A program made the position numbers and the translations under genes. This document shows positions 35,657-44,390 of a stretch of DNA of 64,000 bases, in pieces (the first letter of the stretch is position 1; every line of letters starts with the position of its first letter). Source of the DNA: JAOPZW01 sp963707695 (GTDB lineage Bacteria; Actinomycetota; Thermoleophilia; Solirubrobacterales; Solirubrobacteraceae); NCBI GenBank assembly GCA_963707695.1, contig CAVPQY010000004.1, positions 744,001 through 808,000 on the forward strand, given 5' to 3'. The notes under the pieces are model-generated. The model was not told where the DNA came from. It saw only the letters and a list, made by a program, of their open reading frames with translations, and searched no databases.

Positions 35657-36586
35657 ATGAGCTTGAGAGCCGCCGGCATCGAGGCGTTCGGCGGCGACGT
35701 GGCGCTTCTCGAACTGCCTGAGCCGCCGCCGTTGGACACCGGGCAGGTGCTGATCGAAGTCAAGGCTGCCGGCGTCGGGAACTGGGAAGAGTTCGTTCGC
35801 AGCGGCGGTTGGGACGTCGGACGCATCCCGCCCTTGGCGCTCGGCGTCGAGGCCGCCGGCGAGGTCGTCGGGGTCGGCCCGGAGGTCGAGTGGCCCGCCG
35901 CCGGCGCAGCCGTGATGACACATCCGCTCCCGCTGCCCTACCAAGGCTGCTGGGCCGAGCGGCTAGTCGCCGCAGCACACCTGGTGGCCGAGAAGCCCCG
36001 CAACGCCTCCTGGGCAGAGGCGGCGGCGTTCCCCGTTCCCGCACTGACGGCTGAGCAGGTTGTGTCCGAGGCGCTCGACGTTCAGCCCGGTGAAACGATC
36101 CTGGTCAACGGCGCCGGCGGCGTTACCGGCGGAATGATCGTCGAGCGGGCGGCGAACCGCGGCGCCAGGGTGATCGCGACCGCGAGTGAGAGCAGCGCGG
36201 CGCGCGTAATGGCGCTCGGCGCGGACGTCGTCGTCGACTATCACGACCCCGAGTGGACCAGCCTGGCAAGGGACGCCGCGAGATCGTCCGACATTCGGGC
36301 TGCCGCGAATGCTGCGGCTGGCGGAGAGGCCGATGCGATGAGCACGCTCGTCGACCGCGGTCGTCTGGCAACCATCACCGGCGCGCCACCCCCCGAGGAA
36401 CGGGGCATCAGCATCACGAACGTCATCGTCCGCCCGGACGGCGACGAGCTACGCCTGCTCGCCGCGTCCCTCGCGGAGGGCAAGCTCCACGTCGACATCC
36501 GAGCCACCTATCCGCTCACAAGAGCCGCGGAAGCGCTCGCGCAGGCAATCAAAGGGAGCGGCAGCGCCATCGTCCTCGAACCATGA
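35657..36586 (+). CDS. Zinc-free MDR oxidoreductase, NADPH:quinone reductase-like
   Basis: 309 residues, medium-chain dehydrogenase fold. GroES-like half with LGVEAAGEVVGVGPEV, then the Rossmann half with ILVNGAGGVTGGMIVERAANRGARVIATASE binding NADPH. It lacks the structural zinc cysteines and the catalytic zinc ligands, as in quinone reductase/zeta-crystallin. The ATG follows an AT-richer region (CGCGATAATCCTCGC). Probably intact, unlike several island neighbours. Substrate unknown; detoxification of electrophiles is typical of the family. Confidence 0.82.
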   Translation: MSLRAAGIEAFGGDVALLELPEPPPLDTGQVLIEVKAAGVGNWEEFVRSGGWDVGRIPPLALGVEAAGEVVGVGPEVEWPAAGAAVMTHPLPLPYQGCWAERLVAAAHLVAEKPRNASWAEAAAFPVPALTAEQVVSEALDVQPGETILVNGAGGVTGGMIVERAANRGARVIATASESSAARVMALGADVVVDYHDPEWTSLARDAARSSDIRAAANAAAGGEADAMSTLVDRGRLATITGAPPPEERGISITNVIVRPDGDELRLLAASLAEGKLHVDIRATYPLTRAAEALAQAIKGSGSAIVLEP

Positions 36587-36745
36587 GCGTTGCGCTCGCG
36601 CGAACGGGCCTGCCGGTAACCGACGCGATCGCCGCTGCGTCAATGGAGCTGTCTTGCCCGCGCCTGCTATCGCAATGGACGAGGAGCAAGAGCGGCCAGC
36701 GCGAGTACTGTTCGCACGGAAAGCAGTACTCGGTTGTAGCTTCGG

Positions 36746-37279
36746 TCAGACTTGATCCGGCTTAAGGAACAGCCGCACGGCGCCGGTCTCGAAGGTCGTG
36801 CTGTCGATGAGCCGCAGCCGGACGAGGTGGCCGGGGTCGTCGAACAGCCGCCGGCCGGTGCCCGCCACGACGGGCGTGAGCGACAGCACCAGCACGTCGA
36901 GCAGCCCGTCGGCCAGCAGATCCCGTGCGAGGCGCCCGCAGCCGTAGGTCAGGAGCTGCTCGCGCTCGCGCAGGCCGGCGATGTCGTCGTAGCCGACGAT
37001 GGTCGTGTGGTCCCACTCGTCGGCGGACCCCAGCGTCGCGGACACGACGTACTTCGGCATCGCGTTGAGCCGCTCGGCCATCGGGCCGGTCTGGTCGCGC
37101 CACGCCCGGGCCAGGCCCTGCCAGGTCTCGCGCGCGAGCAGCAGCGCGTCGGCCGCCAGCGCGAGATCGAGCGCTCCCTGCCGGCCGGCGTCGCTCATGT
37201 ACGGCAAGAGCGCGTCGGCGGGCGGGGCGTCGATGACGCCGTCGAGCGTCGCGTGCGTCTGCGCGGTGATCGAGGTCAT
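36746..37279 (-). CDS. DHFR-like (RibD C-terminal domain) reductase
   Basis: 177 residues of the RibD-C family of putative dihydrofolate-reductase-fold proteins: LDGVIDAP near the start, LLLARETWQGLA, MPKYVVSATL, GCGRLARDLLADGLLDVLVLSLTPVVAGTGRRLFDD. The final ~40 residues are the NADPH-binding hallmark region. Very common in actinobacteria and rarely characterised. ATG start. The 159 bp to the left (36587-36745) shows no gene. Confidence 0.82.
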   Translation of the reverse strand: MTSITAQTHATLDGVIDAPPADALLPYMSDAGRQGALDLALAADALLLARETWQGLARAWRDQTGPMAERLNAMPKYVVSATLGSADEWDHTTIVGYDDIAGLREREQLLTYGCGRLARDLLADGLLDVLVLSLTPVVAGTGRRLFDDPGHLVRLRLIDSTTFETGAVRLFLKPDQV

Positions 37280-37803
37280 GCGCGGTAAGACCGCCCGCCG
37301 CCGCGCAACTCATCGCAGCGCACGAAACCGGCGCCCGGGGGGACCTCACGCGCGGTCGAGCACGCCGTACTCGAAGTACCGGTCGCCCTGGTACGGGCTC
37401 ATCCAGCCAGTGCCATGAGCAAGGAGCGCACCGTCTCCTGCGGACCACCAGCTTCTTCGTCGAGGCACGTGAGGCAGCGGTGGGCGCCCGCCCGGCGACT
37501 GTCGCATCGGACGACGACGATCAGCGAACTCCGGCGCTCGCGGGCAACATCGGCGCCGGGCGGGCGGCCACGAACGCCGCCCAGGTGGTCCCGAGCGGAC
37601 CGAGCATCGTCTGCAACTGCCCCTACTCGTCGCGGCGCTGCTGACGATCCCAGCCATCGTCATCGAGCAGAGCGACGCCGCGCAACCCTGGGCGACGGTC
37701 GGCGCGATCCTGAACTGGCTCGGTCGCGCACGACGACTAGCTTCGACTGCTGGGCGGGACTCCCTCGGGGGCCGCGTCAGCCGGCGCTCTCGATCGGCGC
37801 GCC
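37280..37803. other. Degenerate stretch with no intact gene
   Basis: 524 bp between the DHFR-like and SnoaL-like genes. It holds the channel relic annotated separately. On the minus strand near 37346-37410 a frame ends TGWMSPYQGDRYFEYGVLDRA, which looks like the C-terminus of some protein I do not recognise. No start codon with a ribosome-binding site is seen. Confidence 0.45.
37602..37727 (+). pseudogene. Relic of a potassium/ion channel N-terminus
   Basis: The plus-strand frame reads LQLPLLVAALLTIPAIVIE then QSDAAQPWATVGAILNW. This matches, from memory of the family, the first transmembrane helix and following loop of voltage-gated-type potassium channels, where the next residues would be AIWLAFxAE. 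After ILNW the similarity stops abruptly. There is no start, pore or filter. Confidence 0.45.
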
Positions 37804-38232
37804 CTAAGCTGACGAGTCCGGCTGCCAAGGGTCGAACCGCTCGATCCACTGGGCGTGCCAGGCCGGCGGCTCCCAGGGGTCGCCGAAGTAAATCCGCTCG
37901 CGTACGACCTTCTCGTTGCGGAACTCCATGATGCCGACGACCATCACGGGTTGGTCGTCGTAGCGGATCGTGTACTCGTTGACCCAGAGGTCGTGGCAGC
38001 CGGTGGTTCGGTGGAGCTCGAACTGCTGTCGAGCCGGATAGGTCGACCTGAAGCCGATGATGTTCGCCTTGCCGCGCAGACGCTCGCGGCCCTGCGGCCA
38101 CTCCACGACAGCGTCGTCGGCATAGATCTCCGAGGCGCCGACGATGTCGTCTGCTGGTCCGCCGCCGGCGGCGCCGACGTTCGAGGCGTCGAAGTGCGCC
38201 TGGATCATGGCCCGCGCCGTCGCTTCGTTCAC
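37804..38232 (-). CDS. SnoaL-like / NTF2-fold protein
   Basis: 142 residues, single NTF2-like cone fold: YADDAVVEWPQGRERLRG, FRSTYPARQQFELHR, VNEYTIRYDDQPVMVVGIMEFRNEKVVRERIYFGDPWEPP, all family-typical. The GTG start is fixed by a strong GGAAAGGAGC 7 bp upstream; the longer frame is not coding. Such proteins are often isomerases or hydrolases with unknown substrates. Intact. Confidence 0.82.
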   Translation of the reverse strand: MNEATARAMIQAHFDASNVGAAGGGPADDIVGASEIYADDAVVEWPQGRERLRGKANIIGFRSTYPARQQFELHRTTGCHDLWVNEYTIRYDDQPVMVVGIMEFRNEKVVRERIYFGDPWEPPAWHAQWIERFDPWQPDSSA

Positions 38233-38311
38233 CGAAAAGCTCCTTTCCGAACGCGGCCTGGTCCCGGGTGCGGGGTGTCGGGGCGCGGCGCAGATGGTCC
38301 TCGCAACAACA

Positions 38312-38904
38312 TCAGGCGGGGCTCGGGCCGGCTGCGGCCCGCCTGTTCCAGCCATGGAAGCGCGACCAGTCGCCCGCGTCCCAGGCCTCGCGGAGGCCGG
38401 GGGTGCTGAGGTCCCAGTCGGGACGGATCTCGCGCGTGGCGGCCCGCAGGTCGTGCCAGAGGTCAAAGACCGAGGGGCGCCCCCAGAACCAGTAGCCGTT
38501 GTAGACGCTGTGGATGACCAGCCCGGGCTTGAGCACGAACGTGTGCGGGATCATCGGATCGTGCTCGGGGTCGGTGTATTCCTGGATGTCGAGGTCCTTC
38601 TGGACGATGCGCCCTGGGTCCTCGAGGAAGGGCCACTGGGCGCCGACGGACGCGCGAAACTCCTGAGATGCGTGATGGGCGTCGGTCGAGATGGTCGCCA
38701 TCTGCGTGTAGGCCACGGCGACCTTCGGATAGAACGCGGCGAGCTCGAGGTGCTGCTGGTGCTCCTTGGGGCAGTAGTGGCCGCGCGCGAGCGTGAGAAT
38801 TAGGGGATCGTCCCCCTGTAATTCGCTGAGCCTCCGGGGACGCTCGTGTGATCGGGCAGCTCGTAGTCGGGGAACGTGCTGCCGAGCGCGAGATCAGAGC
38901 GCAT
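38312..38904 (-). pseudogene. Peroxiredoxin-like (AhpC/TSA) protein with a one-base frameshift
   Basis: From the ATG at 38904 (AGAGGA upstream) the frame reads RSDLALGSTFPDYELPDHTS. One base missing in the C/G run at about 38834-38841 shifts the frame. The other frame then continues RRLSELQGDD, ARGHYCPKEHQQH (the redox Cys) and YTQMATISTDAHHASQEFRA to the end. Restoring one base gives 197 residues, normal for this thioredoxin-fold family. Alternatively only the in-frame 134-residue tail from a GTG at 38716 is made, without the cysteine. Confidence 0.75.
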
Positions 38905-38940
38905 CGTGGAAGTCCTCTTTGTAGATATGGACGTTGTCGG

Positions 38941-39096
38941 CTAGACGAGCTGCTGGCCGCCGTCGATGTCGTAGGTCGCGCCGGTGAGCGCGGTGTTGGT
39001 CATGAGGTGCACGGCGAGTGCGGCGACGTCGGCGGGTCCGACGACGCGGCCGATCGGGAGCGTGGCGCGGAGCTGGTTGCGGCACTCGTCGAGTTG
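38941..39096 (-). pseudogene. C-terminal remnant of a short-chain dehydrogenase
   Basis: Reads RNQLRATLPIGRVVGPADVA, then LMTNTALTGATYDIDGGQQLV and a stop: the last ~50 residues of an SDR. The NAD-binding site and catalytic Tyr-Lys are missing. Upstream sequence (Ser-rich) is unrelated to SDRs and joins another relic, so this is a deletion junction. Confidence 0.65.
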
Positions 39097-39194
39097 ATCG
39101 CCGAGCACTGATGCTGATGAACTCGACGACGACCTGTTCGCGACGACCTGTTCGCCGACCATCACAGCGATGCTCGATGCAACTCCGGCGCACC

Positions 39195-39324
39195 CCGACT
39201 CGCTCTGGCTTTCATGTATGCCGCGTACCCGTCCCGCCAGTCGTGGGCTGGGGCGATCGCCTCATACGAGCCGTGATGGCTCGGCGGTCTCATGCAACAG
39301 GTCTGCCAGCAAGGCGACGTCCAT
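39195..39324 (-). pseudogene. Frameshifted relic of a small VOC-partner protein
   Basis: The ATG at 39324 reads MDVALLADLLHETAE. After a frameshift another frame gives HHGSYEAIAPAHDWRDGYAAYMKAR, then similarity ends. Actinobacteria often carry a ~70-residue protein of this type (LHETAEHHGxxExxAPxHDWWDWYAAYM) next to a VOC gene, and here it starts 1 bp after the VOC stop. Family recalled from memory. Confidence 0.55.
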
Positions 39325-39325
39325 G

Positions 39326-39814
39326 TCAGTCCTGCCATTCCCGCCCAGGCAGCCGGGTCGTGACCTCCTGGAGCAGCCAGCCGTTGCCGTCCGGGTCGCT
39401 GAACGACGCGTACGCGAAGTATGAGCGCCCGGGCAAGTCGGGGAACCCGGGCGGCTTCGGCTGCTCCTCCACCTCGCTGACGTCGACGCCGCGGCTGACG
39501 AGATCGTCCCGGGCGGCGTCGATGTCCTTGACCGCCAGGTACACCCTCTGAAGGGAGCCGGGCTCCATCGCCGTGATGCCCGGGACGCCCTTTCCGAAGT
39601 GGATCGAGCACTGCGAGTGGGGCGGCGTCATCTGCACCAACCGGGCGTCGTCGCCGGCGGCAAAGTCGGCGTCCAGCCGCCATCCCAGGCTCTGATAGAA
39701 GCGCTTCGCCCGCTCGACATCGGAGACGGGCACCGTCACCACCTCGAGCGCCATGTCGATCGTCGAGACCTCCGCGATCTCCTTCGAACTGGCGGTGCCT
39801 ACGTCGCTGCTCAT
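39326..39814 (-). CDS. VOC-superfamily (glyoxalase/bleomycin-resistance-like) protein
   Basis: 162 residues forming two beta-alpha-beta-beta-beta units: VVTVPVSDVERAKRFYQSLGW at about 25 and VYLAVKDIDAARDDLVSRGVD at about 90, ending with YASFSDPDGNGWLLQE (metal-ligand Glu). The ATG is preceded by GGAGG at ideal spacing. Likely a metal-dependent lyase, dioxygenase or drug-binding protein; substrate unknown. A perfect palindrome lies 78 bp upstream. Intact. Confidence 0.85.
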   Translation of the reverse strand: MSSDVGTASSKEIAEVSTIDMALEVVTVPVSDVERAKRFYQSLGWRLDADFAAGDDARLVQMTPPHSQCSIHFGKGVPGITAMEPGSLQRVYLAVKDIDAARDDLVSRGVDVSEVEEQPKPPGFPDLPGRSYFAYASFSDPDGNGWLLQEVTTRLPGREWQD

Positions 39815-40264
39815 GTTGACCTCCGTCGGTCGATTGGCGTTGACAGGAGCGTGTCGCTGCCACTGATCCGTCGCGCCCGTTGGAGTCCCTGGTCGGACCC
39901 TGGTCCGACGCCCCTCACGCCCGACCAGCCTGAGCACGCCGGCTCGCGCGGACGGGCGCGCCCCGGGGCGCGGAAGCCGCCGGCGAGGCCGCCGCCCGCC
40001 CAGCTTGTCGCGGGCCTTCCAGCTCCGTCGCGCGCGGTCCTCCCTCGCGAGCTGGTGAGCCGCGCAGGCACGGCGCAGACTGCGACGATCGGGACGACGA
40101 ACGCCGGGACTCATGCCGTGCCCTGTTGTGGCACTGGTGCCACCGCGCGCACCGAATCCGGCCCGAGCGGACCGAATACATGACGGCCCTCGCGTGGCGC
40201 CGACAGACCTAGAGGCCCGCAGCGATCGGACGATTCGGCCCAACCTGACGTCGAACACTCCACT
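39815..40264. other. Island right-end non-coding region
   Basis: 450 bp between the VOC start and the right repeat. It contains the 18-bp palindrome listed separately and a smaller dyad GTGGCA-CTGG-TGCCAC (40128-40143). No gene is supported. Confidence 0.5.
39892..39909. promoter_or_regulatory. 18-bp palindrome upstream of the VOC gene
   Basis: GTCGGACC-CT-GGTCCGAC: a perfect dyad with 8-bp arms, ending 78 bp before the VOC ATG. The shape suits a dimeric repressor operator such as a TetR or MarR protein. No such repressor gene is in the island. Confidence 0.55.
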
Positions 40265-40308
<44 letters not shown>

Positions 40309-40313
40309 CTCGG

Positions 40314-40336
40314 AACCCCCGCTTCGGCGGGGGTTT
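40314..40336 (+). terminator. Rho-independent terminator after the right repeat
   Basis: CCCCCGC-TTCG-GCGGGGG (40316-40333) followed by TTT: a UUCG-capped stem placed like the one after the intact tRNA. Probably the original tRNA-Ala terminator. Confidence 0.75.
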
Positions 40337-40458
40337 CGCCGTTACGGGGCAGGTGGAAGGACTACTCCCCCCTGGCTCCGCCCCGGCCCGAACGCGATGA
40401 GGGTCGGGAAGCGGTGCCGCCCGGCCCTCGGTCCCCTGCGCGTCTTGGGAGCCGCGAG

Positions 40459-40612
40459 CTACGTCGCCAACGCCTGCTCGTGGTCGGCGTTGAGCTTGGC
40501 CTCCAGGGCGTCCAGCTCGCCGTCCAGCAGGTGCCCGTAGCGGTCAGGGTGGTGACGACCGAGGCGTGTGCCATCGACTCCGCGACCGTCTTGATGTTGG
40601 CGCGCAGGGCTC
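40459..40612 (-). pseudogene. Tyrosine recombinase (integrase) C-terminal relic
   Basis: The minus strand reads LRANIKTVAESMAHASVVTTL, then after a one-base loss near 40544 another frame gives DRYGHLLDGELDALEAKLN and ends at TAG (40459-40461). This is the box II end of phage-type integrases, with the HAS segment and the catalytic Tyr of DRYGHL. The rest of the gene is gone. It points toward the tRNA, the usual integrase orientation, but lies outside the right repeat. Confidence 0.75.
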
Positions 40613-40696
40613 GCGCGGGAGGCGAGGAGGGCCTGCCGGGGGGGCCTATGCCCGGCGGCGCGGCCGTCGCGCGCCGCCGGGCGGGAGCCCGCCGCC

Positions 40697-43600
40697 TCAG
40701 CTCCGCACCACCGAGAAGGTCCCCCGGACCGTCCCCACGACGCCGCGGCCCCTCGCCGCCAAGCGGAACGGGACCTTCAGGACGCCGACCGCCGGCCGGC
40801 GCGGCAGCGGCACCTTGACGCGGGCGCCCTTGGCGCCGATCCGGAACCGCCGGCCGGCCACCGTCAGGACGGCGCGCGCCGAGGCACGGAGGCGGACCTC
40901 CACCGAGCGCGCACCCCGCGGGACGCGCAGCGGCACGCTTGCAGAGAGCAGGCGCAGGGTGCGGGCCCCGACGCTCAGCCGCAGCGTTGCGACGCCCCGG
41001 TGCCCCGACCGGTCGCGCGCGACCAGCCGCAGCCGCCGCGCCCCGCGCGGCAGGCGGGCCCGCACCTGCGCGCCGTGGCCGAGCTTCCTCCCGCCCGCCG
41101 TCCAGGTCAGCGCCCGGCCCGTGAGCGGGTAACCCTGGTCGTCGAAGGCGCTGCCCGCGAGCGTCACGCGCTCCCCGGCGCGGAGGACCTCGTCGGGGAG
41201 CGGGCTCTGGATCCGCACGCGCGGGCGGGTCCCCTCGGTGCGCAGGCGTGGCGAGGTCACCGTCGCCTCGGAGAAGCCGTCGCTGACGGCGACCCGGATC
41301 CGCGCTCGCCGGCTGGCGGAGAGCAGGCGGCCCGCCACCGTCGCGCGGCCGCTGCTCGGGCCGCTGGAGACGGTGCGCCAGGTGCGCCCGTCGTCGGCCG
41401 AGAAGTCGACCGTCGCCTCGAGCGGGTCGCGGTCGGGGTCGGACGCCTGCCAGCGGACCTCGAGCCGTCCGCCGCCGGTCACCCGCGTGCGCCGGCCCGG
41501 GGCCGTCAGGCGCACGGTCGGGGCTCGCGAGCGCTCGACGCGGTCGATGACGGTCCCGCCGACCACGAGCTCCACGGCGGCCGCGCCGCGCGCCACCGGC
41601 CCGGTGAACGGGCCGCCGCCGCCGCCGTCGTGGTCGGTCGACCGCTGGATCGTCACCCCGGCGTCGAGCAGCACCGTGCCGCGGGCGTCGAGGGAGCGCA
41701 GCCGGTAGGGCGAGGAGGGCTCGGAGGCCGGGATCGCGTCGTCGCCGTCGGCGGGGACGACGGTCGTGATCGACCCGCCGGTGGCGCCGCCCGCGAAGCC
41801 CACCGCGAAGGCCGCCGCCGACGGGCCCGCCGCTGCGGCGCGGGCGCGCTTCAGCCCGACCAGGGCGCGACCCCCGAGCCTGGTGGCCAGCTGCCCGAGC
41901 TCGTAGGAGAAGCGGTTCCAGTTGCGGCCCGAGATCCAGCCCGTGCCCTCGGCCGCGTCGGTGTCGCCCCCGGCGCAGTACGACATGAGGTCGAAGAGGG
42001 TCGGGTCGGTCGTCCCGCCGGCCCCGGTGTCGAAGGGCCCGTCGACGGTGGCGCGATAGGTCGCGCCCCGCAGGCCACGGGCGACCCGGACGAACTTCGT
42101 GCTCTGCAGCCGCCCCTGTTCGGCCCCCCGGAGGGCCCGGTCGACCTCGGGCCACGCCTCGGTGCCGTCGGCGCCATTGCAGGCCGAGGCGTGCGGCGCG
42201 GTGAGGATGTGCCCGAGCTCGTGGGCCGCCGCCGTGTACGGGCGCGTGTTGTCCGTTGCAGTGAAGTACGGCGTCGTGGCCGCCGTGCGGGGCTCGCGGA
42301 CGCTCACCGCGGAGATGTTCCCGACCGTCCAGCCGGGCTCCTGGAAGCCCTCGCCGCTCGCGTACTCGTGCACGCCGAAGACGACGTCGTAGGGGGCCGG
42401 GCTCAGCCGGCTGCCGCGCAGGACCGTCCGGCGCGCCGGGTTGTCGGTCATCCAGCGCTGGACGATCGTGCCCACGGCGTTCCAGCGGCAGCCGCGCGTC
42501 GTCACCTTCGGGCCCGCCGTGCCGAACGTCCCCGCCGGTCCGCTGCAGATGAGGTTCGCGGTGCCTGGGACCGCGATCGCGGTGGTGTTGTCCGTCGCGC
42601 CCGTGATGTCGAGGTCCGCCTGGTAGGGCGAGACGGCGACCCGGTCACCACCCGGGTAGATCCTCAGCGCCTTGGCGAGGACGTCGTCCGGCGCCCGCAG
42701 CGCCCCCTGGCCGTTCGTCGTCCGCCGCAGCTGCAGGGATGCGATGCGCAGCTGCGGGAAGTCCTGGAACGGGATGTCGTTGAGCGTGAAGGCGTCGTTG
42801 GCCTCGCAGCCCGGGGCGTCGCACTCACGCGTCCCGTAGCCGGCGGTGCCGAGGGCCAGGCGGTCCGGGAACCGCAGCTCGGCGTGAAGCTGGATCGTCC
42901 CGCCCGACGAGTACCACGCGGTCGGCAGCGTGATCGGGATGCCCTGCCGGTCCGGGCCCGTGAAGTCGCCGTCGCGCTCGAACTCCCGGACCCACGGCGT
43001 GTCGCTGCGCGGCGGGTCCTTGACCTTCCGCACCACCGGCGCGCCGAGGCTCGTCCGGGTGCCCGTCCGGGTGGCGCTCAGCTCGAGGTCGTAGGTGAGG
43101 TTCGGGTCGCCGGCGACGGCGTTCGCGACGTCGACGTAGACGACGGCAGTCGTCCGCTTGTAGCGGTCGAGCGTCACCCCCTCGTAGTTCACGAACTGCG
43201 CGTCGCGGCCGAACAGCCCGCACGGACCGAGCCCGTGGGTCCAGCTCGACGGGGTGCCGCCGCCGCAGAGGGTGCGGGCGAACGCGCCGTCGGGCTTGTA
43301 GCCGTACATCCTCGCCCCCTGGTTCGGCTGCACCGACTGGTACACGTCGATCCCGCGGATGCGCACGTCCCCGTAGGCGCCGGGAAGCGTGTTGAGGCCG
43401 GCCGAGCTGAAGGACACCTGGGCGCTCGTGGCCGTCACGGGACCGTCCGGCCCGGCGACGGTGACTTCGCAGGCGACCGGGTACCCGTAGACGGAGGCGT
43501 CGACGGTGTAGTCCTGCGTCTCGGCGATCGTCGTCGGCGTGCCCGCCAGAGCGCGGTACACGAGCCAGCGGTAGCTGAAGGGCGACGAGGCGTTCTCCCA

Positions 43601-44314
43601 CGTGCCCGGGTCGCAGGTGTAGGCGCTTCCGCCGGCGCTCTGGATCGCGGGCGGCGTGACGTTCGTTGGCGGCGACGTCCCCGGCGGCGGAGGCGGGGGC
43701 GGCGGCGGCGGCTCGGGTGCGGCACCCACCTGGAGGTAGATGCCGTCCTCGGCGCCACCCGCGTAGACCGGCGTGGTCGTGAACGAGATCGACTCGAAGA
43801 CGCCGCTGAGCACCACGGTGCCGCTGGCGTCGGTGCTGCCGGCAAGGGTGCCGACGACGGAGCTGTCCGCGACCGTGAACGTGTCCTCCCCGCTGAGCTT
43901 CGTGATCGTCGTCCCGGCGGGGAAGGCGAGCGTCGACGCGAGGTTCGCCACGTGGAGGACGGGGTCGCGCGTCGGCGCGCCGAAGGTCACCGTGTAGGAG
44001 TTGCCCGCCAGCCCGCCGAAGTAGACGGCGTCGCTCGTGGCCAGCGGCGGGGAGAAGGAGGACGACGAGAAGACCGTCGACGTCCCGTCCACGACGGTCG
44101 TCGGCGTGGCGGCGACGCTCGAGCCCGACAGCGAGACCGGCTGCCCCAGCAGCGTGCCGCTCGCGACGCCGGCGTCCACCGTGGTCCAGTCCGCGAACTC
44201 GAGGCCCGCGGGCGTGTCCCCTGCCGCCCCGCCGGCCGACAGGCCCAGGCTTCCGAGGCTCAGCGCCGCGGCCACGGCCGCCACGCACAACGTGGACCGA
44301 CGTGTCGACCTCAT
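40697..44314 (-). CDS. Large exported metzincin-like zinc metalloprotease with Ig-like domains
   Basis: 1205 residues. Signal peptide at 1-35 (basic start, Ala/Leu core). Residues 36-195 form a beta-rich exported domain, then a proline run (about 199-213) and an Ig-like domain with CDPGTWENASSPFSYRWLVY. The catalytic region has HELGHILTAPH (His 698, Glu 699, His 702, His 708), an HExxHxxxxxH zinc site with Thr where metzincins normally have Gly. FDLMSYC near residue 777 suits a Met-turn. Several C-terminal beta-sandwich repeats (about 900-1205) end without a sortase or other anchor. ATG with GGGGAGA upstream; a TTG five codons earlier is less likely. 76 bp after the regulator gene upstream, so possibly under its control. 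Confidence 0.75.
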   Translation of the reverse strand: MRSTRRSTLCVAAVAAALSLGSLGLSAGGAAGDTPAGLEFADWTTVDAGVASGTLLGQPVSLSGSSVAATPTTVVDGTSTVFSSSSFSPPLATSDAVYFGGLAGNSYTVTFGAPTRDPVLHVANLASTLAFPAGTTITKLSGEDTFTVADSSVVGTLAGSTDASGTVVLSGVFESISFTTTPVYAGGAEDGIYLQVGAAPEPPPPPPPPPPGTSPPTNVTPPAIQSAGGSAYTCDPGTWENASSPFSYRWLVYRALAGTPTTIAETQDYTVDASVYGYPVACEVTVAGPDGPVTATSAQVSFSSAGLNTLPGAYGDVRIRGIDVYQSVQPNQGARMYGYKPDGAFARTLCGGGTPSSWTHGLGPCGLFGRDAQFVNYEGVTLDRYKRTTAVVYVDVANAVAGDPNLTYDLELSATRTGTRTSLGAPVVRKVKDPPRSDTPWVREFERDGDFTGPDRQGIPITLPTAWYSSGGTIQLHAELRFPDRLALGTAGYGTRECDAPGCEANDAFTLNDIPFQDFPQLRIASLQLRRTTNGQGALRAPDDVLAKALRIYPGGDRVAVSPYQADLDITGATDNTTAIAVPGTANLICSGPAGTFGTAGPKVTTRGCRWNAVGTIVQRWMTDNPARRTVLRGSRLSPAPYDVVFGVHEYASGEGFQEPGWTVGNISAVSVREPRTAATTPYFTATDNTRPYTAAAHELGHILTAPHASACNGADGTEAWPEVDRALRGAEQGRLQSTKFVRVARGLRGATYRATVDGPFDTGAGGTTDPTLFDLMSYCAGGDTDAAEGTGWISGRNWNRFSYELGQLATRLGGRALVGLKRARAAAAGPSAAAFAVGFAGGATGGSITTVVPADGDDAIPASEPSSPYRLRSLDARGTVLLDAGVTIQRSTDHDGGGGGPFTGPVARGAAAVELVVGGTVIDRVERSRAPTVRLTAPGRRTRVTGGGRLEVRWQASDPDRDPLEATVDFSADDGRTWRTVSSGPSSGRATVAGRLLSASRRARIRVAVSDGFSEATVTSPRLRTEGTRPRVRIQSPLPDEVLRAGERVTLAGSAFDDQGYPLTGRALTWTAGGRKLGHGAQVRARLPRGARRLRLVARDRSGHRGVATLRLSVGARTLRLLSASVPLRVPRGARSVEVRLRASARAVLTVAGRRFRIGAKGARVKVPLPRRPAVGVLKVPFRLAARGRGVVGTVRGTFSVVRS

Positions 44315-44390
44315 GCGATCTCCCCGCAAGGCGCCGCGTTCGTCCCCCGAACCTACGGGCGGACGGACGGCCGTCGCATCGGGCGTTTCC

